Shown here: one piece after another, positions 1-8,123 of the stretch
Position numbering within the stretch: the stretch's first letter is position 1
How the letters are laid out: the number at the start of each line of letters is the position of its first letter
DNA from: Dolomitihabitans soli
GTDB taxonomy: Bacteria; Actinomycetota; Actinomycetes; Streptosporangiales; Streptosporangiaceae
Reading direction: 5' to 3'
Length of the DNA: 64,000 nt
Assembly (NCBI RefSeq): GCF_022213955.1
Contig: NZ_JAKNTW010000001.1
Location: 248,001 to 312,000 of the forward strand
The notes under the pieces: generated by a model
The model's input: only the letters and a program-made list of their open reading frames with translations
Database searches by the model: none
What the model was told of the DNA's origin: nothing
Program-made: the position numbers and the translations under genes

Positions 1-1698
1 GCGCTGCTCACCACCGGGCGGGCCGACGACGCGCTGGCCGCGCTCGACGCGGGCACCGGCTTCAAGGCCGACGACCCGGTGGCCAAGCCGCACCGCGAGG
101 GCGTGGTGCGCGCGCTCGTCCTCGGCACGCTCGGCCGTACGGCGGAGGCGGTCGAGGAGCTGCCCGATCTCGACGTGGTCGGCGACCACCCGCGTTCGTT
201 CGTCGAGTGGGCGCGTACCGTGCACCTGCTCGCCGGATCCGACAAGATCGCCAACAGCTGGCAGCTCGGCCGCGTGCTCCGCCAGTGGATCGACTACTTC
301 GCGATGATGGGCGGCTATCGGGCCAGGGTCGAGCTCGCCCTGGTCGCCGGTGATCTGGCGGTCGCCCGCCAGGGCATCTGGCAGGCCAGGTTCCTCGCCG
401 ACCTCGCCGAGACCGGCCTCGCGGAGCTCAAGGACACCACGGGCCTCCCCGAGCGGATCGCCGCGCTCCGGGCCGCCGCCGAGGCCGCCACGCCGCTGGA
501 GGCGCCGGGCCCGCTTGAGGAGCGGGTCGGCCTGTTCGACGCCGCCGACGGGTTCAACGCCGACCCCGAGCGCTGGGTGGAGTGGCTCGCGCCGCTGTCG
601 GGCACCGACCTGGAGGCGACCCGCAGGCACACGACGACCCTCGGCTTCCTCGGCTACCCGGCACGTGGCGCCGACGTCTACTGGACCATGCTCATCGACG
701 GCGGCAGGCTCGCCACGGCCGAGGACGACGACGTCGCCTACCTCGCGGGGCTCCTCATCGAGGCCCGGCAGGACGAGCGGCTGGAGCAGATGGCGGCCCA
801 GCTTCCCGACGCCCAGCGGCACATGAGCCTGGCCCGGCTGCACCGCGCCCGCGAGCGCTGGGCCGAGACCCTCGCGGAGTCCGAGCTGGCGCTCGCCGCC
901 GGGGCGGGCCTCGACGCCCGACGCTTCCTGGCCGGAGCCGCCCAGCAGCTCGACGAGAACGAGAAGGGCGCCAAGGTCCTGCGAGAGGTCCTGGGCGATG
1001 ACGGCCTCGAAGACGAGGACGTATGGCGGATGATCGTCCTGGCGTCCTGCGCGGAGGACTGGGAGACCGTCAGGGCGGGCGTGGCCAAGATCGGCATGCC
1101 GGTGGAGGGCACCGAGGGGCCGATCGAGCAGGAGATGGGCCTGATCCGGGTCATCCTGCCCGCCCCCGACGGCAGCCAGCGCCAGGTGCTCAGCGTCCGC
1201 ACCGGACCGGCCACCGCCCGTCTGGCCATCCCGCAGCCCCCCGGCATGGAGTACAACGCGGGCGACCTCATCGTCTTCGACCCGCAACTCCTCGAGCCGG
1301 TCCCCGATGACCCGGCCGAGCAGGAGGGATTCGTGCCGCCGTTCGCGGCGGTGCAGATGCTCCGTTCCGGCAATTACTCAAGCTGGTTCTTCGACGGCGC
1401 CGCGCCCGGCGAGCACGACTGGGCCGAGTTCAACGAGGTGCTGGCCGAGCGGGGTTGGCCGATGTGGGTCTACAGCGACGAGAACTACACGGTGACCCAC
1501 CCGACCAGCGGCGAGAACCTGCCGGGCGTGTTCGGCTGGGTCGCGGTCCCGCCCGATGTCAGCCCGGTCGAGGTCGACGCGCTGCTCGACGACGCCACCG
1601 AGCGCTGGGTGCACCCCCTGGCCTGGCTCGACCTGGCCCGTGAGGTCGACGTCGAGGTCGAGCGGCACGAGCGCATCGTCAAGGAGTACGGCCTCTGA
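1..1698 (+). CDS. TPR-like repeat protein, 5' end outside the window
   Basis: The reading frame is open from the first base, so the start lies upstream; 565 codons are visible. The sequence is rich in Ala, Leu, Glu and Arg in repeating helical stretches (for example RRFLAGAAQQLDENEKGAKV), which fits a tetratricopeptide-like solenoid used for protein contacts. The last 170 residues differ: they are aromatic and acidic, with WFFDG and WPMWVYSDENYTV, and look like a separate beta-rich domain. There is no signal peptide in the visible part. A strong terminator follows, so it ends its transcript. I do not recognise a specific function; the TPR label rests on composition and pattern only. Confidence 0.6.
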   Translation, partial: ALLTTGRADDALAALDAGTGFKADDPVAKPHREGVVRALVLGTLGRTAEAVEELPDLDVVGDHPRSFVEWARTVHLLAGSDKIANSWQLGRVLRQWIDYFAMMGGYRARVELALVAGDLAVARQGIWQARFLADLAETGLAELKDTTGLPERIAALRAAAEAATPLEAPGPLEERVGLFDAADGFNADPERWVEWLAPLSGTDLEATRRHTTTLGFLGYPARGADVYWTMLIDGGRLATAEDDDVAYLAGLLIEARQDERLEQMAAQLPDAQRHMSLARLHRARERWAETLAESELALAAGAGLDARRFLAGAAQQLDENEKGAKVLREVLGDDGLEDEDVWRMIVLASCAEDWETVRAGVAKIGMPVEGTEGPIEQEMGLIRVILPAPDGSQRQVLSVRTGPATARLAIPQPPGMEYNAGDLIVFDPQLLEPVPDDPAEQEGFVPPFAAVQMLRSGNYSSWFFDGAAPGEHDWAEFNEVLAERGWPMWVYSDENYTVTHPTSGENLPGVFGWVAVPPDVSPVEVDALLDDATERWVHPLAWLDLAREVDVEVERHERIVKEYGL

Positions 1699-1727
1699 CC
1701 CGCCGCTGAGCCGCCTCTGATCGGCCC

Positions 1728-1764
1728 GCTCCCGGCTCGTCGCAGAGCCGGGAGCGGTTTTGTT
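1728..1764 (+). terminator. Rho-independent terminator after the TPR-like gene
   Basis: A perfect 11-bp stem (GCTCCCGGCTC at 1728-1738 with GAGCCGGGAGC at 1745-1755) closes a 6-nt loop and is followed by GGTTTTGTT. It begins 29 bases after the stop codon. It is the clearest intrinsic terminator in the window. Confidence 0.85.
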
Positions 1765-1838
1765 ACCCCTGAAACGCACCGTTTGCGGGTAGTTGCTATA
1801 CCTAGGGTTTGCACAAACTTGACCTTGGGGTGGCAAAA

Positions 1839-2522
1839 GTGACGGTGCGCGGCCGGATGATCGCTGTGGGCACGCTGGCGGTGGCGATGCTCGCGGGGTG
1901 CGGAGATCTGGAGACGGCGGACGGCGTCAACGGGAGCGGAGACGACGCCGGGAAGTCCGTCGATGTCGGCGAGGCGCGTGAAGAGCTGGCGAAGCTGGAG
2001 GTCAAGGGTCGGGCCCCGAAGACCGGATTCGACCGCGACGAGTTCGGCCCGGCGTGGTCCGACGTCGATCGCAACGGCTGCGACACGCGCAACGACATCC
2101 TCAAACGCGACCTCTCCAAGGAGACGTTCAAGGACGGCACGGACTGCGTGATCCTCACCGGTACCCTCGACGACCCCTACTCGGGCAAGACGATCGACTT
2201 CGAGCGCGGCCAGAGCACCAGCATGAAGGTGCAGATCGACCACGTGGTCGCCCTCGCCGACGCGTGGCAGAAGGGCGCCCAGCAGCTGAGCGCCGTCGAG
2301 CGCAAGGAGCTGGCCAACGACCCCCTCAACCTGCTGGCCGTCGACGGCCCCCTGAACAGCCAGAAGGGCGCCGGTGACGCGGCGACGTGGTTGCCGCCGC
2401 GCACCGGTTACCGCTGCGCCTACGTCGCCCGTCAGATCGACGTGAAGGTCAAGTACACCCTCTGGGTGACGCAGGCCGAGAAGGAGAAGATGGAGTCGAT
2501 CCTCGCCACCTGCGAGAAGTAG
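1839..2522 (+). CDS. Secreted HNH endonuclease-like lipoprotein (DUF1524 / GmrSD C-terminal type)
   Basis: The GTG at 1839 has a GGGGTGG ribosome site just upstream and places a signal peptide at the N terminus; a TTG at 1809 in the same frame is less likely. The product has 227 residues. The lipobox LAGC predicts lipidation at Cys21, so it is exported and membrane-tethered. The C-terminal half carries the HNH-type core IDHVVALADAW near residue 133, then NDPLNLLAV and LNSQKGAGDAATWLP, the pattern of the DUF1524 family. Cysteines near residues 81, 103, 193 and 225 could form two disulfides, as expected outside the cell. A role in cleaving external DNA is inferred from the family. The gene stands alone between a terminator and a convergent neighbour. 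Confidence 0.8.
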   Translation: MTVRGRMIAVGTLAVAMLAGCGDLETADGVNGSGDDAGKSVDVGEAREELAKLEVKGRAPKTGFDRDEFGPAWSDVDRNGCDTRNDILKRDLSKETFKDGTDCVILTGTLDDPYSGKTIDFERGQSTSMKVQIDHVVALADAWQKGAQQLSAVERKELANDPLNLLAVDGPLNSQKGAGDAATWLPPRTGYRCAYVARQIDVKVKYTLWVTQAEKEKMESILATCEK

Positions 2523-2532
2523 CGCCGTCCGA

Positions 2533-2898
2533 TCAGTCGTCGTACTCCTTCTTGAACTTCACGATCTTGCCGTCGGCGATGGACACGTAGACGTCGTACT
2601 CCCAGCGGCCCTTCTGCAGCTCGACCTTGCAGACGCGCCGGCCGTGCTCCCACTCGCGTTCCACGTCGGTCACCCGGGCGCCCGGCGCCTTCCTCTTGGC
2701 GATCTTGACAGCCGTCTTGCAGCTGATCTGCCGGTTCGCGGCGGCGGTGGCATTCGCGGCGGTGGTGGCAGAGGAGGAGGCGGTGGGGGTGGCGGACGGG
2801 GAGCTGGCCGCGCCGACCGCGCCGGCGGTGAGTACGCCGGCCGCGAGCACCGCGGCGGCTCCGGCTCCGGCGAGGACGGCCCTGCTGTGTGTTCTCAT
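2533..2898 (-). CDS. Secreted PepSY-domain protein
   Basis: A 121-residue protein with a signal peptide (AVLAGAGAAAVLAAGVLTAGAVG), a Ser/Thr/Ala-rich linker to about residue 52, then one PepSY-like domain: AVKIAKRKAPGARVTDVE followed by the strand pattern CKVELQKGRWEYDVYVSIADGKIVKFKKE. PepSY domains are exported modules found in peptidase propeptides and beside two-component systems. The gene lies downstream of the sensor kinase on the same strand with a 36-base gap, so it is probably co-transcribed and may act as an extracellular partner or target of that kinase. That link is inference from position. The short acidic tail ends the protein directly after the domain. Confidence 0.75.
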   Translation of the reverse strand: MRTHSRAVLAGAGAAAVLAAGVLTAGAVGAASSPSATPTASSSATTAANATAAANRQISCKTAVKIAKRKAPGARVTDVEREWEHGRRVCKVELQKGRWEYDVYVSIADGKIVKFKKEYDD

Positions 2899-2934
2899 GC
2901 CCGCAAGGGTGCACCCGCCCCCGATAGCGGCGCG

Positions 2935-4203
2935 CTAGGCGATCGTTAACCGCGGGCTAAGGGTGACCGTGACCCGGGCGCCGCCGGCCGGGCCCCGGCC
3001 GAGCGTCAGCGTGCCTCCGGCCGACTCGGCGGTACGGCGGGCGATGTCCAGCCCCAGCCCGGTGGATCCGGCGCCGCTCCTGCCGCGTTCCAGACGGTCG
3101 GCGGGGAAGCCGCCGCCCTCATCGGTGATCTCCAGGAGCACGCCCGGCGCGAGCCGTACGGACAGGTTGGTGCCCTCCGGGGTGTGCGCGAAGACGTTGC
3201 CGAGCAGCGCGTCCACGCACGCGGCCAGCTCCGCCGCGCCCACCGCCACCGGCAGTGGCCCCGGATGGAGGTCCGCCGTGGTGGTGCGTTCCTGGTCCTC
3301 GGCGAGGGCCGACCAGAACGTCACGCGCTCCGCCACCACCGCCGCCGCGTCGCAGTGCCCCCGCTCGCTCGACCGGTGCCGTGCTTCGGTGATCACCCAG
3401 GTGACCGCGCGTTCCAGGTCGTCGGCGCGGGCGCCGATCCGGGCGGACTCCTCGGGGTCGCGCAGCGCCTCGGCGTCGAGCCGTAGCCCGGTCAGCGGGG
3501 TGCGCAGCCGGTGGGACAGGTCGGCGACGTTCTCACGCTCCTCGGCGAGCAACTCGCCGATCCTCCCGGCCAGCCGGTTCAGCGCGAGCGCGGCGGCCTT
3601 GGCCTCGGGCGGCCCGCCCGGCACCGCGCGGGCCGACAGGTCGCCGGCGGCGAGCCGGTGCGCGACCCTGGCGGTCGCCGTCATCGGGCGGATGACGGCC
3701 TGCGCCAGCCGGTCGGCGACCACGATGCCCACACCGATCAGCACCAGGCCGAGCAGCAGCATGCCGAGCCAGGTCTCGCGCACTCCGTACGCGAGGTCCG
3801 CGTCGGTGAGGAAGGTGCGCACCACGCTGGTGCCGCCGGGCGGCCCCTGCACGGCGACGAGGATCTCCCTGCCGCCGGGAGCCTCCGCCGCCAGGCTGCG
3901 CCCGCGCGTCGTCGCCAGGGTGACCGCCGGTGAACGGGTGGCGGGGGAGCCGACGGATCCGCCGTCGGGCAGGAAGACCGTGATCGGGTGCCCGCTCGAC
4001 TCGGCGGCCTGTTGCACCGTCAGGGCCAGCGTCTCCCGGTCCACCGTGGCCACCGCGATGGCGACCGACTCGGCCTCCCCGGTGGCCCGGGCGACCGCGC
4101 CGCTCTCGGCCACCGCGCTCACCAGCAACGCCAGCGGCACCAGCAACGCGATCAGCACCAGCGAGGTCGTCGCCGCGACCAGCACGGCCAGCCATCGCCT
4201 CAC
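2935..4203 (-). CDS. Two-component sensor histidine kinase
   Basis: Starts at a GTG behind GGGAGGCGACC. The 422-residue protein has a transmembrane segment at about 4-28, an extracellular sensor of about 115 residues, a second segment at about 146-163, a HAMP linker to about 218, a HisKA box DLSHRLRTPLTGL with the phosphorylated His near 231, and an ATPase domain with the N box (Asn336 region), DEGGGFP and GSTGLGLDIARR. This is the standard layout of an OmpR-partner kinase. It follows its response regulator by 31 bases, so the two form one transcript, with the PepSY gene downstream. The signal sensed is not evident; envelope stress would fit but is not shown. Confidence 0.92.
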   Translation of the reverse strand: MRRWLAVLVAATTSLVLIALLVPLALLVSAVAESGAVARATGEAESVAIAVATVDRETLALTVQQAAESSGHPITVFLPDGGSVGSPATRSPAVTLATTRGRSLAAEAPGGREILVAVQGPPGGTSVVRTFLTDADLAYGVRETWLGMLLLGLVLIGVGIVVADRLAQAVIRPMTATARVAHRLAAGDLSARAVPGGPPEAKAAALALNRLAGRIGELLAEERENVADLSHRLRTPLTGLRLDAEALRDPEESARIGARADDLERAVTWVITEARHRSSERGHCDAAAVVAERVTFWSALAEDQERTTTADLHPGPLPVAVGAAELAACVDALLGNVFAHTPEGTNLSVRLAPGVLLEITDEGGGFPADRLERGRSGAGSTGLGLDIARRTAESAGGTLTLGRGPAGGARVTVTLSPRLTIA

Positions 4204-4234
4204 GGTCGCCTCCCGGCGGGACGCGGCGGCACGT

Positions 4235-4924
4235 TCACGAACCGGCCGGCGGGGGAGCCAGCTTGACGCCGACGCCCCTGACCGTGAAGAGGTAGCGAGG
4301 GGACTGGGCGGTCTCGCCGAGTTTGCGGCGGAGCCAGGAGAGGTGGACGTCCACGGTCTTGTCCGCGCCGCCGTACGGGATCTGCCATACCTGGGTGAGC
4401 AGTTCGCGTTTGCCGATCACCTCGCCGGGGCGGGCCGCGAGGTAGTGCAGGAGATCGAACTCGCGGGGGGTGAGATCGAGCGGAGCGCCGTCCAGGGTGG
4501 CCTCGCGGCTGCGGGGGTCGAGGCGCAGCGTGCCCACCGTGACGGAGTCGTCGGCGCGGCTGTCGCCCGAACGGCGCAGCACCGCGCGGATCCGGGCGTC
4601 GAGCTGGGCCGCGGTGAACGGCTTGACCACGTAGTCGTCGGCCCCCGCGTCGAGCGCTCCCACCATCGCCGGGTCGCCGTCCCGTGCGGTGGCCACGATC
4701 ACCGGGACCTGGCTGACCGCCCTGAGCATGCGCAACATCTCAAGGCCGTCGAGATCGGGCAGGCCGAGATCGAGCACGACCAGGTCGGGACGGTCGTCGA
4801 CGGTCCCGCGCAGGCCGTCGAGCGCGGTGGAGGCGGAGGAGACGGCGTGTCCCCGCTCGCGCAGCCCCTTGGTGAGCGCGATGCGGATCGTCACGTCGTC
4901 TTCTACCAGCAGGAGGTTCGCCAT
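4235..4924 (-). CDS. OmpR-family response regulator
   Basis: A 229-residue regulator. The receiver domain (1-120) has the acidic pocket VEDD, the phospho-acceptor Asp at about 52 (VVLDLGLPD) and the invariant Lys in DDYVVKPF near 101. The C-terminal winged-helix domain runs from about 130 to 222 (LDLTPREFDLLHYLAARPGE, then VDVHLSWLRRKLGE). It heads the operon with the sensor kinase downstream and is divergent from the small secreted protein at 5018, with about 90 bases between them, so it may control that gene as well as its own. ATG at 4924 is used; the upstream sequence has only a weak ribosome site. Confidence 0.93.
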   Translation of the reverse strand: MANLLLVEDDVTIRIALTKGLRERGHAVSSASTALDGLRGTVDDRPDLVVLDLGLPDLDGLEMLRMLRAVSQVPVIVATARDGDPAMVGALDAGADDYVVKPFTAAQLDARIRAVLRRSGDSRADDSVTVGTLRLDPRSREATLDGAPLDLTPREFDLLHYLAARPGEVIGKRELLTQVWQIPYGGADKTVDVHLSWLRRKLGETAQSPRYLFTVRGVGVKLAPPPAGS

Positions 4925-5017
4925 TTGCCTCCACCGTAGCCTCCCCCGTACGTGCCGCAGTAGCTCGTTATCGTCCTCTTAACCGGCGGTTATCCTGCGA
5001 TGGGGGAGGGTGCGGGA

Positions 5018-5503
5018 GTGAAGAAGCGACACATGCTGGCCGTCGCCGGGTGGTTCGCCGCCGCGGCGGCCGCGACGGGCGCGGGCGTCGCCGTCGTCGG
5101 GTTCGTCGGCGGCGGGCTGGCCGGCCCGACCGGCCAGGTGCTGTCCGCCGCCGAGGTACGGCAGGCGCTCTCGACCCCGGTCGCCGGCCCCGGCCCGTCG
5201 GCCCCGGTTCCCAGCTCCGGCCCGGCGACCCCGGCGCCGTCCAGCGTGTCGCCGTCCGCCCCGCCGAAGCCGCAGGTCACCCAGGTGATCGACACGGCGG
5301 GCGGGACCGTGGTCGCGCGATGCGAGGCGGGGCAGGTCACGCTGCGGTCGTGGACCCCGGCCCAGGGGTTCGAGGTGGACGACGTGGAACGGGGTCCGGC
5401 GGAGCGGGCCCGGGTCGAGTTCGAGACGGAGCACGACGAGATCAAGGTCGAAGTGCGGTGCGACCCCCGAGGCCGGCCGGTGCACACCCTCAACCGCGAC
5501 TGA
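5018..5503 (+). CDS. Secreted or membrane-anchored hypothetical protein
   Basis: GTG at 5018 is preferred over the in-frame ATG at 5000 because GGGGGAGGG ends 8 bases before it and it puts a basic residue run (KKRH) ahead of the hydrophobic segment. The 161-residue product has one membrane or signal segment (about residues 5-28), a Pro/Ser/Ala-rich spacer with many PxP steps (about 55-90), and a compact C-terminal region (about 95-160) with two cysteines (VARCEAGQ and VEVRCDPRGR) that may pair. I do not recognise the family. It is divergent from the response regulator gene, so it is a candidate member of that regulon. Confidence 0.65.
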   Translation: MKKRHMLAVAGWFAAAAAATGAGVAVVGFVGGGLAGPTGQVLSAAEVRQALSTPVAGPGPSAPVPSSGPATPAPSSVSPSAPPKPQVTQVIDTAGGTVVARCEAGQVTLRSWTPAQGFEVDDVERGPAERARVEFETEHDEIKVEVRCDPRGRPVHTLNRD

Positions 5504-5844
5504 AACCGCCGCCGGCACCTTGAGCCGCGCGGTGGAGGCGACCAGGCCGCCCACCGAGACTCGGCGGCGTCGACCACCACGCCGTGCCCATCCGGGAAGG
5601 TGATCTCCGGCTCGAAGGCGGGCTTCTATCGCACCCCCTGTCCCACGGTGGTCCGCCGCGTCCTCCGTCACGGTTTCCGATCAGGAAATCCTCTCGCGAG
5701 GACCCTCGCACCCTTCACATCCTTCTCCGCAGCCCCCGCCATACCGGCTCCCTGCCATTCGGCGCACATCCCGCCGCGCTTGTCGCAATCGCTTCCGGGC
5801 GACTCGGACGATCATTAGGATCGTTCCCACGGGAGGAGGTCACC
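5504..5844 (+). other. Intergenic stretch with a possible decayed reading frame on the minus strand
   Basis: No convincing intact gene. On the minus strand between about 5630 and 5560 one frame reads FEPEITFPDGHGVVVDAAE, which looks protein-like, but it begins straight after a stop codon and loses protein character toward 5500. It may be the remains of a gene. The last 15 bases hold the GGGAGGAGG ribosome site of the next gene. Confidence 0.3.
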
Positions 5845-6642
5845 ATGGTGATGGGACCGGCGCCACGGGGGATCGACCCCAGCATTCCCAGTACCGCCCG
5901 CATATACGATCACCTGCTGGGCGGCAAGGACAACTTCGCCGCCGACCGCACGGCGGCGGAGCGGATCCTGGAGATCATGCCCGAGGCGCGGCTGCTCGCC
6001 CGGCAGAACCGCGCCTTCCTGCACCGTGCCGTGCGTTACTGCGCCGAGCAGGGGATCGACCAGTTCATCGACATCGGGACCGGCATCCCCACCCAGGGCA
6101 ACACCCATGAGATCGCCCAGTCGGTGAACGCCGGCGCGCGCGTCGCCTACGTCGACAACGACCCCATCGTGACCGCGCACAGCCGGGCGCTGCTGGAGCG
6201 GGAGGGGAGCGTGGTCACGGTCGAGGCCGACGCCTGCAAGCCCGCCGAGATCCTGGGGAGTCCGCTGCTGCGGGAGCTGATCGATCTCTCCCGGCCGTTC
6301 GCCGTGTTGTTCGTGGCGATCCTGCACTTCGTCCCCGGCGCCCACGAGGCGGTGCGGCCGATGCGGGACGCGCTGCCCTCCGGAGGGATGTTCGTGCTGA
6401 CCCACGGGGTGCGGAACACGCGGACCGGCGACGACGAGGCCGCCGAGCTCCAGGCGGTCTACAGCCGGGCCACCTCTCCGGCCGTGGACCGATCCGCCGC
6501 CGAGGTCCTCGCCCTGTTCGGCGGCCTTCCCCTGGTCGAGCCGGGCCTGGTCGCCGCCTGGGACTGGCGTCCCGACGACACCCCCTCCCTGGAGGTCCCG
6601 ACCGGCGGCGGCGTCCTGGCGGGCGTGGCCCGCCGGCCCTGA
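5845..6642 (+). CDS. SAM-dependent methyltransferase, DUF574 / SAV2177 type
   Basis: The frame is open further upstream, but ATG at 5845 follows GGGAGGAGG at 5831-5839 and starts the family's typical N terminus (IDPSIPSTARIYDHLLGGKDNF). The 265-residue product matches the usual length. FIDIGTGIPTQGNTHE is the SAM-binding glycine-rich loop, VAYVDNDPIV holds the acidic residue that binds the ribose, and AVLFVAILHFVP follows the fold's later strand. These proteins are numerous in actinomycetes, often in specialised-metabolism contexts, and their substrates are mostly unknown. No pathway gene is adjacent here, so no substrate can be proposed. Confidence 0.85.
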   Translation: MVMGPAPRGIDPSIPSTARIYDHLLGGKDNFAADRTAAERILEIMPEARLLARQNRAFLHRAVRYCAEQGIDQFIDIGTGIPTQGNTHEIAQSVNAGARVAYVDNDPIVTAHSRALLEREGSVVTVEADACKPAEILGSPLLRELIDLSRPFAVLFVAILHFVPGAHEAVRPMRDALPSGGMFVLTHGVRNTRTGDDEAAELQAVYSRATSPAVDRSAAEVLALFGGLPLVEPGLVAAWDWRPDDTPSLEVPTGGGVLAGVARRP

Positions 6643-6841
6643 GCCGGAGGCGTGAGAGGAAGCCCGGCCGAGCCGCCGTGGCCGGTGGCGGTCGTCGGTC
6701 GGAAATGGTGCGGGTGAACCGTCGCGACGAACCCGCCGTGGCGGTGACCGTCATCGGATATCCCCGCCCCGGCTTCGGCTCCGCCGCCGGTGGACCCTGA
6801 GGGCGGGTGCCTGGTCCTCGTCGCCCCGCCGTACGGTGTTG

Positions 6842-6868
6842 AACTCCGGTAACTCCGGTAACTCCAGT
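6842..6868 (+). repeat. Three 9-bp direct repeats upstream of the SPFH gene
   Basis: Units AACTCCGGT, AACTCCGGT, AACTCCAGT lie head to tail 41 bases before the SPFH start. They sit where a promoter or activator site would be. The rest of the 6643-6908 gap shows nothing I can name. Confidence 0.5.
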
Positions 6869-6908
6869 ACCGTGATCCGCCGGGCCGTACAAAGAAGGAT
6901 GGGGCGGG

Positions 6909-7850
6909 ATGAACACGCGTAAAACCAACGACACCGTAAGCAGTGGGCGGGGGAGGTTGATCAAGTGGCTGGTCGCGGCGGTGGCCGCGGTGGTGGTGCT
7001 CGGCATCATGCTGAGCGGATGCTCCCGGGTCAGCACCCAGCCGGACGAGGTGCTGCTGCACTACGCGGGCGGCACGTTCGAGGCGATCAAGTTCGAACGG
7101 TGCATCAACCCCTCCAGCGGAGCCACGCTGCTCGGCCCGGGAGACACCTCCTACTCCTACCCGTACGGCCAGCGGACCTTCGACTTCTCCGGGACCGGCG
7201 ACGCGGAGTCGAAGCCGATCCGGATCGTCTCCAAGGACAACGTGGAGATGTCGGTCGCCGGATCGGCCACGTTCACGCTGAACACCTCCTGCAAGACGCT
7301 CCAGCAGTTCCACGAGAAGATCGGCCTGAAGTACCGCGCCTACAACGACGACGATGAGTCCCCGGGCTGGAACCGGATGCTCAACTTCTACTTCAAGCAG
7401 CCGCTCGACCGTGCGATGGACGCCGCCTCACAGGAGTTCGAGTGGCGCAAGCTGTTCAACGACCCCGCCGTCAAGCAGCAGTGGGAGACGCGGGTCGGCC
7501 AGCTCGCCCGCCAGTTCATCAAGGAGACCTCGGGCGGCGACTACTTCTGCAACCAGAACTACTCGGGCTCAGGCGACTGCGGTGACGTCGCGCTGACGAT
7601 TCAGAAGCCCGAGCCGCCGAAGTCGCTGGTGGACGCGCTCGCCTCCGAGCAGGCCGCCAAGGCGGAGAACGTCGCGCAGACGCAGCGCAACGCCAAGGTG
7701 CGCACCGAGCTGGAGTCCATCAAGGACCTGGTGGGCGTGCTCGGCCCGCAGGGCGCGATCCTGTGGAAGGCGATTCAGGACGGGAAGGTGGAGGTCATCC
7801 CCGTGCCGCAGAACGGCAACATCAACATCACGCCGCGGGGCCGCGGGTAG
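6909..7850 (+). CDS. SPFH/Band-7 domain membrane protein
   Basis: A 313-residue protein with a single transmembrane segment at about residues 18-38 (LIKWLVAAVAAVVVLGIML) followed at once by SGCS, so it could be an N-terminally anchored protein or a lipoprotein with a long n-region. From about 45 to 200 it matches the SPFH pattern (ADEV-like start, a region on a gating or 'modern' variable such as DNVEMSVAGSATFTLN). The C-terminal third has the Ala/Glu/Lys-rich helix of the family (LASEQAAKAENVAQTQRNAK), normally used for oligomer assembly. SPFH proteins form ring or cage scaffolds at membranes; the partner is not evident. The start ATG has GAAGGATGGGGCGGG upstream. Its 3' end overlaps the convergent DUF2277 gene by 23 bases. 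Confidence 0.8.
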   Translation: MNTRKTNDTVSSGRGRLIKWLVAAVAAVVVLGIMLSGCSRVSTQPDEVLLHYAGGTFEAIKFERCINPSSGATLLGPGDTSYSYPYGQRTFDFSGTGDAESKPIRIVSKDNVEMSVAGSATFTLNTSCKTLQQFHEKIGLKYRAYNDDDESPGWNRMLNFYFKQPLDRAMDAASQEFEWRKLFNDPAVKQQWETRVGQLARQFIKETSGGDYFCNQNYSGSGDCGDVALTIQKPEPPKSLVDALASEQAAKAENVAQTQRNAKVRTELESIKDLVGVLGPQGAILWKAIQDGKVEVIPVPQNGNINITPRGRG

Positions 7851-8058
7851 CCGCTCCCCTGACCTGGATCGAGCCGAGCAGGTCGGCGGTGGCCTCCGTC
7901 ACGGCGGCCACCGCCCGCTCGAACGCCTCGGCGTTGTGCGCGGCCGGCGCCCGGAACCCGGAGATCTTCCGGACGTACTGCAGGGCGGCGGCGCGCACGT
8001 CCTCCTCGCTGACGACGTCGGTGAAGGGCGGGCGCAGGGTCTTGATGCTTCGGCACAT
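7828..8058 (-). CDS. DUF2277 family small protein
   Basis: The 76-residue product begins MCRSIKTLRPP, the family hallmark, and continues with helices (ATEEDVRAAALQYVRKISG-like) and a C-terminal NAEAFERAVAAVTEATADLL. The ATG at 8058 is chosen over upstream in-frame starts because AGGT of a GGAGGT site lies just before it and because homologues start at MCR. Function is unknown in the family. The Cys-Arg near the N terminus and the basic stretch might bind a metal or nucleic acid, which is inference only. It is a single-gene unit, convergent with the SPFH gene. Confidence 0.8.
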   Translation of the reverse strand: MCRSIKTLRPPFTDVVSEEDVRAAALQYVRKISGFRAPAAHNAEAFERAVAAVTEATADLLGSIQVRGAATRGPAA

Positions 8059-8123
8059 ACCTCCATTTTGGCCCGCCGGGACACCTGGATGGACCGCCAT
8101 CATGCTGAACCGGCCCGCGGGGG

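Noticed and set aside
5490-5711. 73-codon minus-strand frame after the secreted protein
   Set aside because: Low-complexity Arg/Ser/Gly product and no ribosome site; only a short stretch in another frame looks protein-like.
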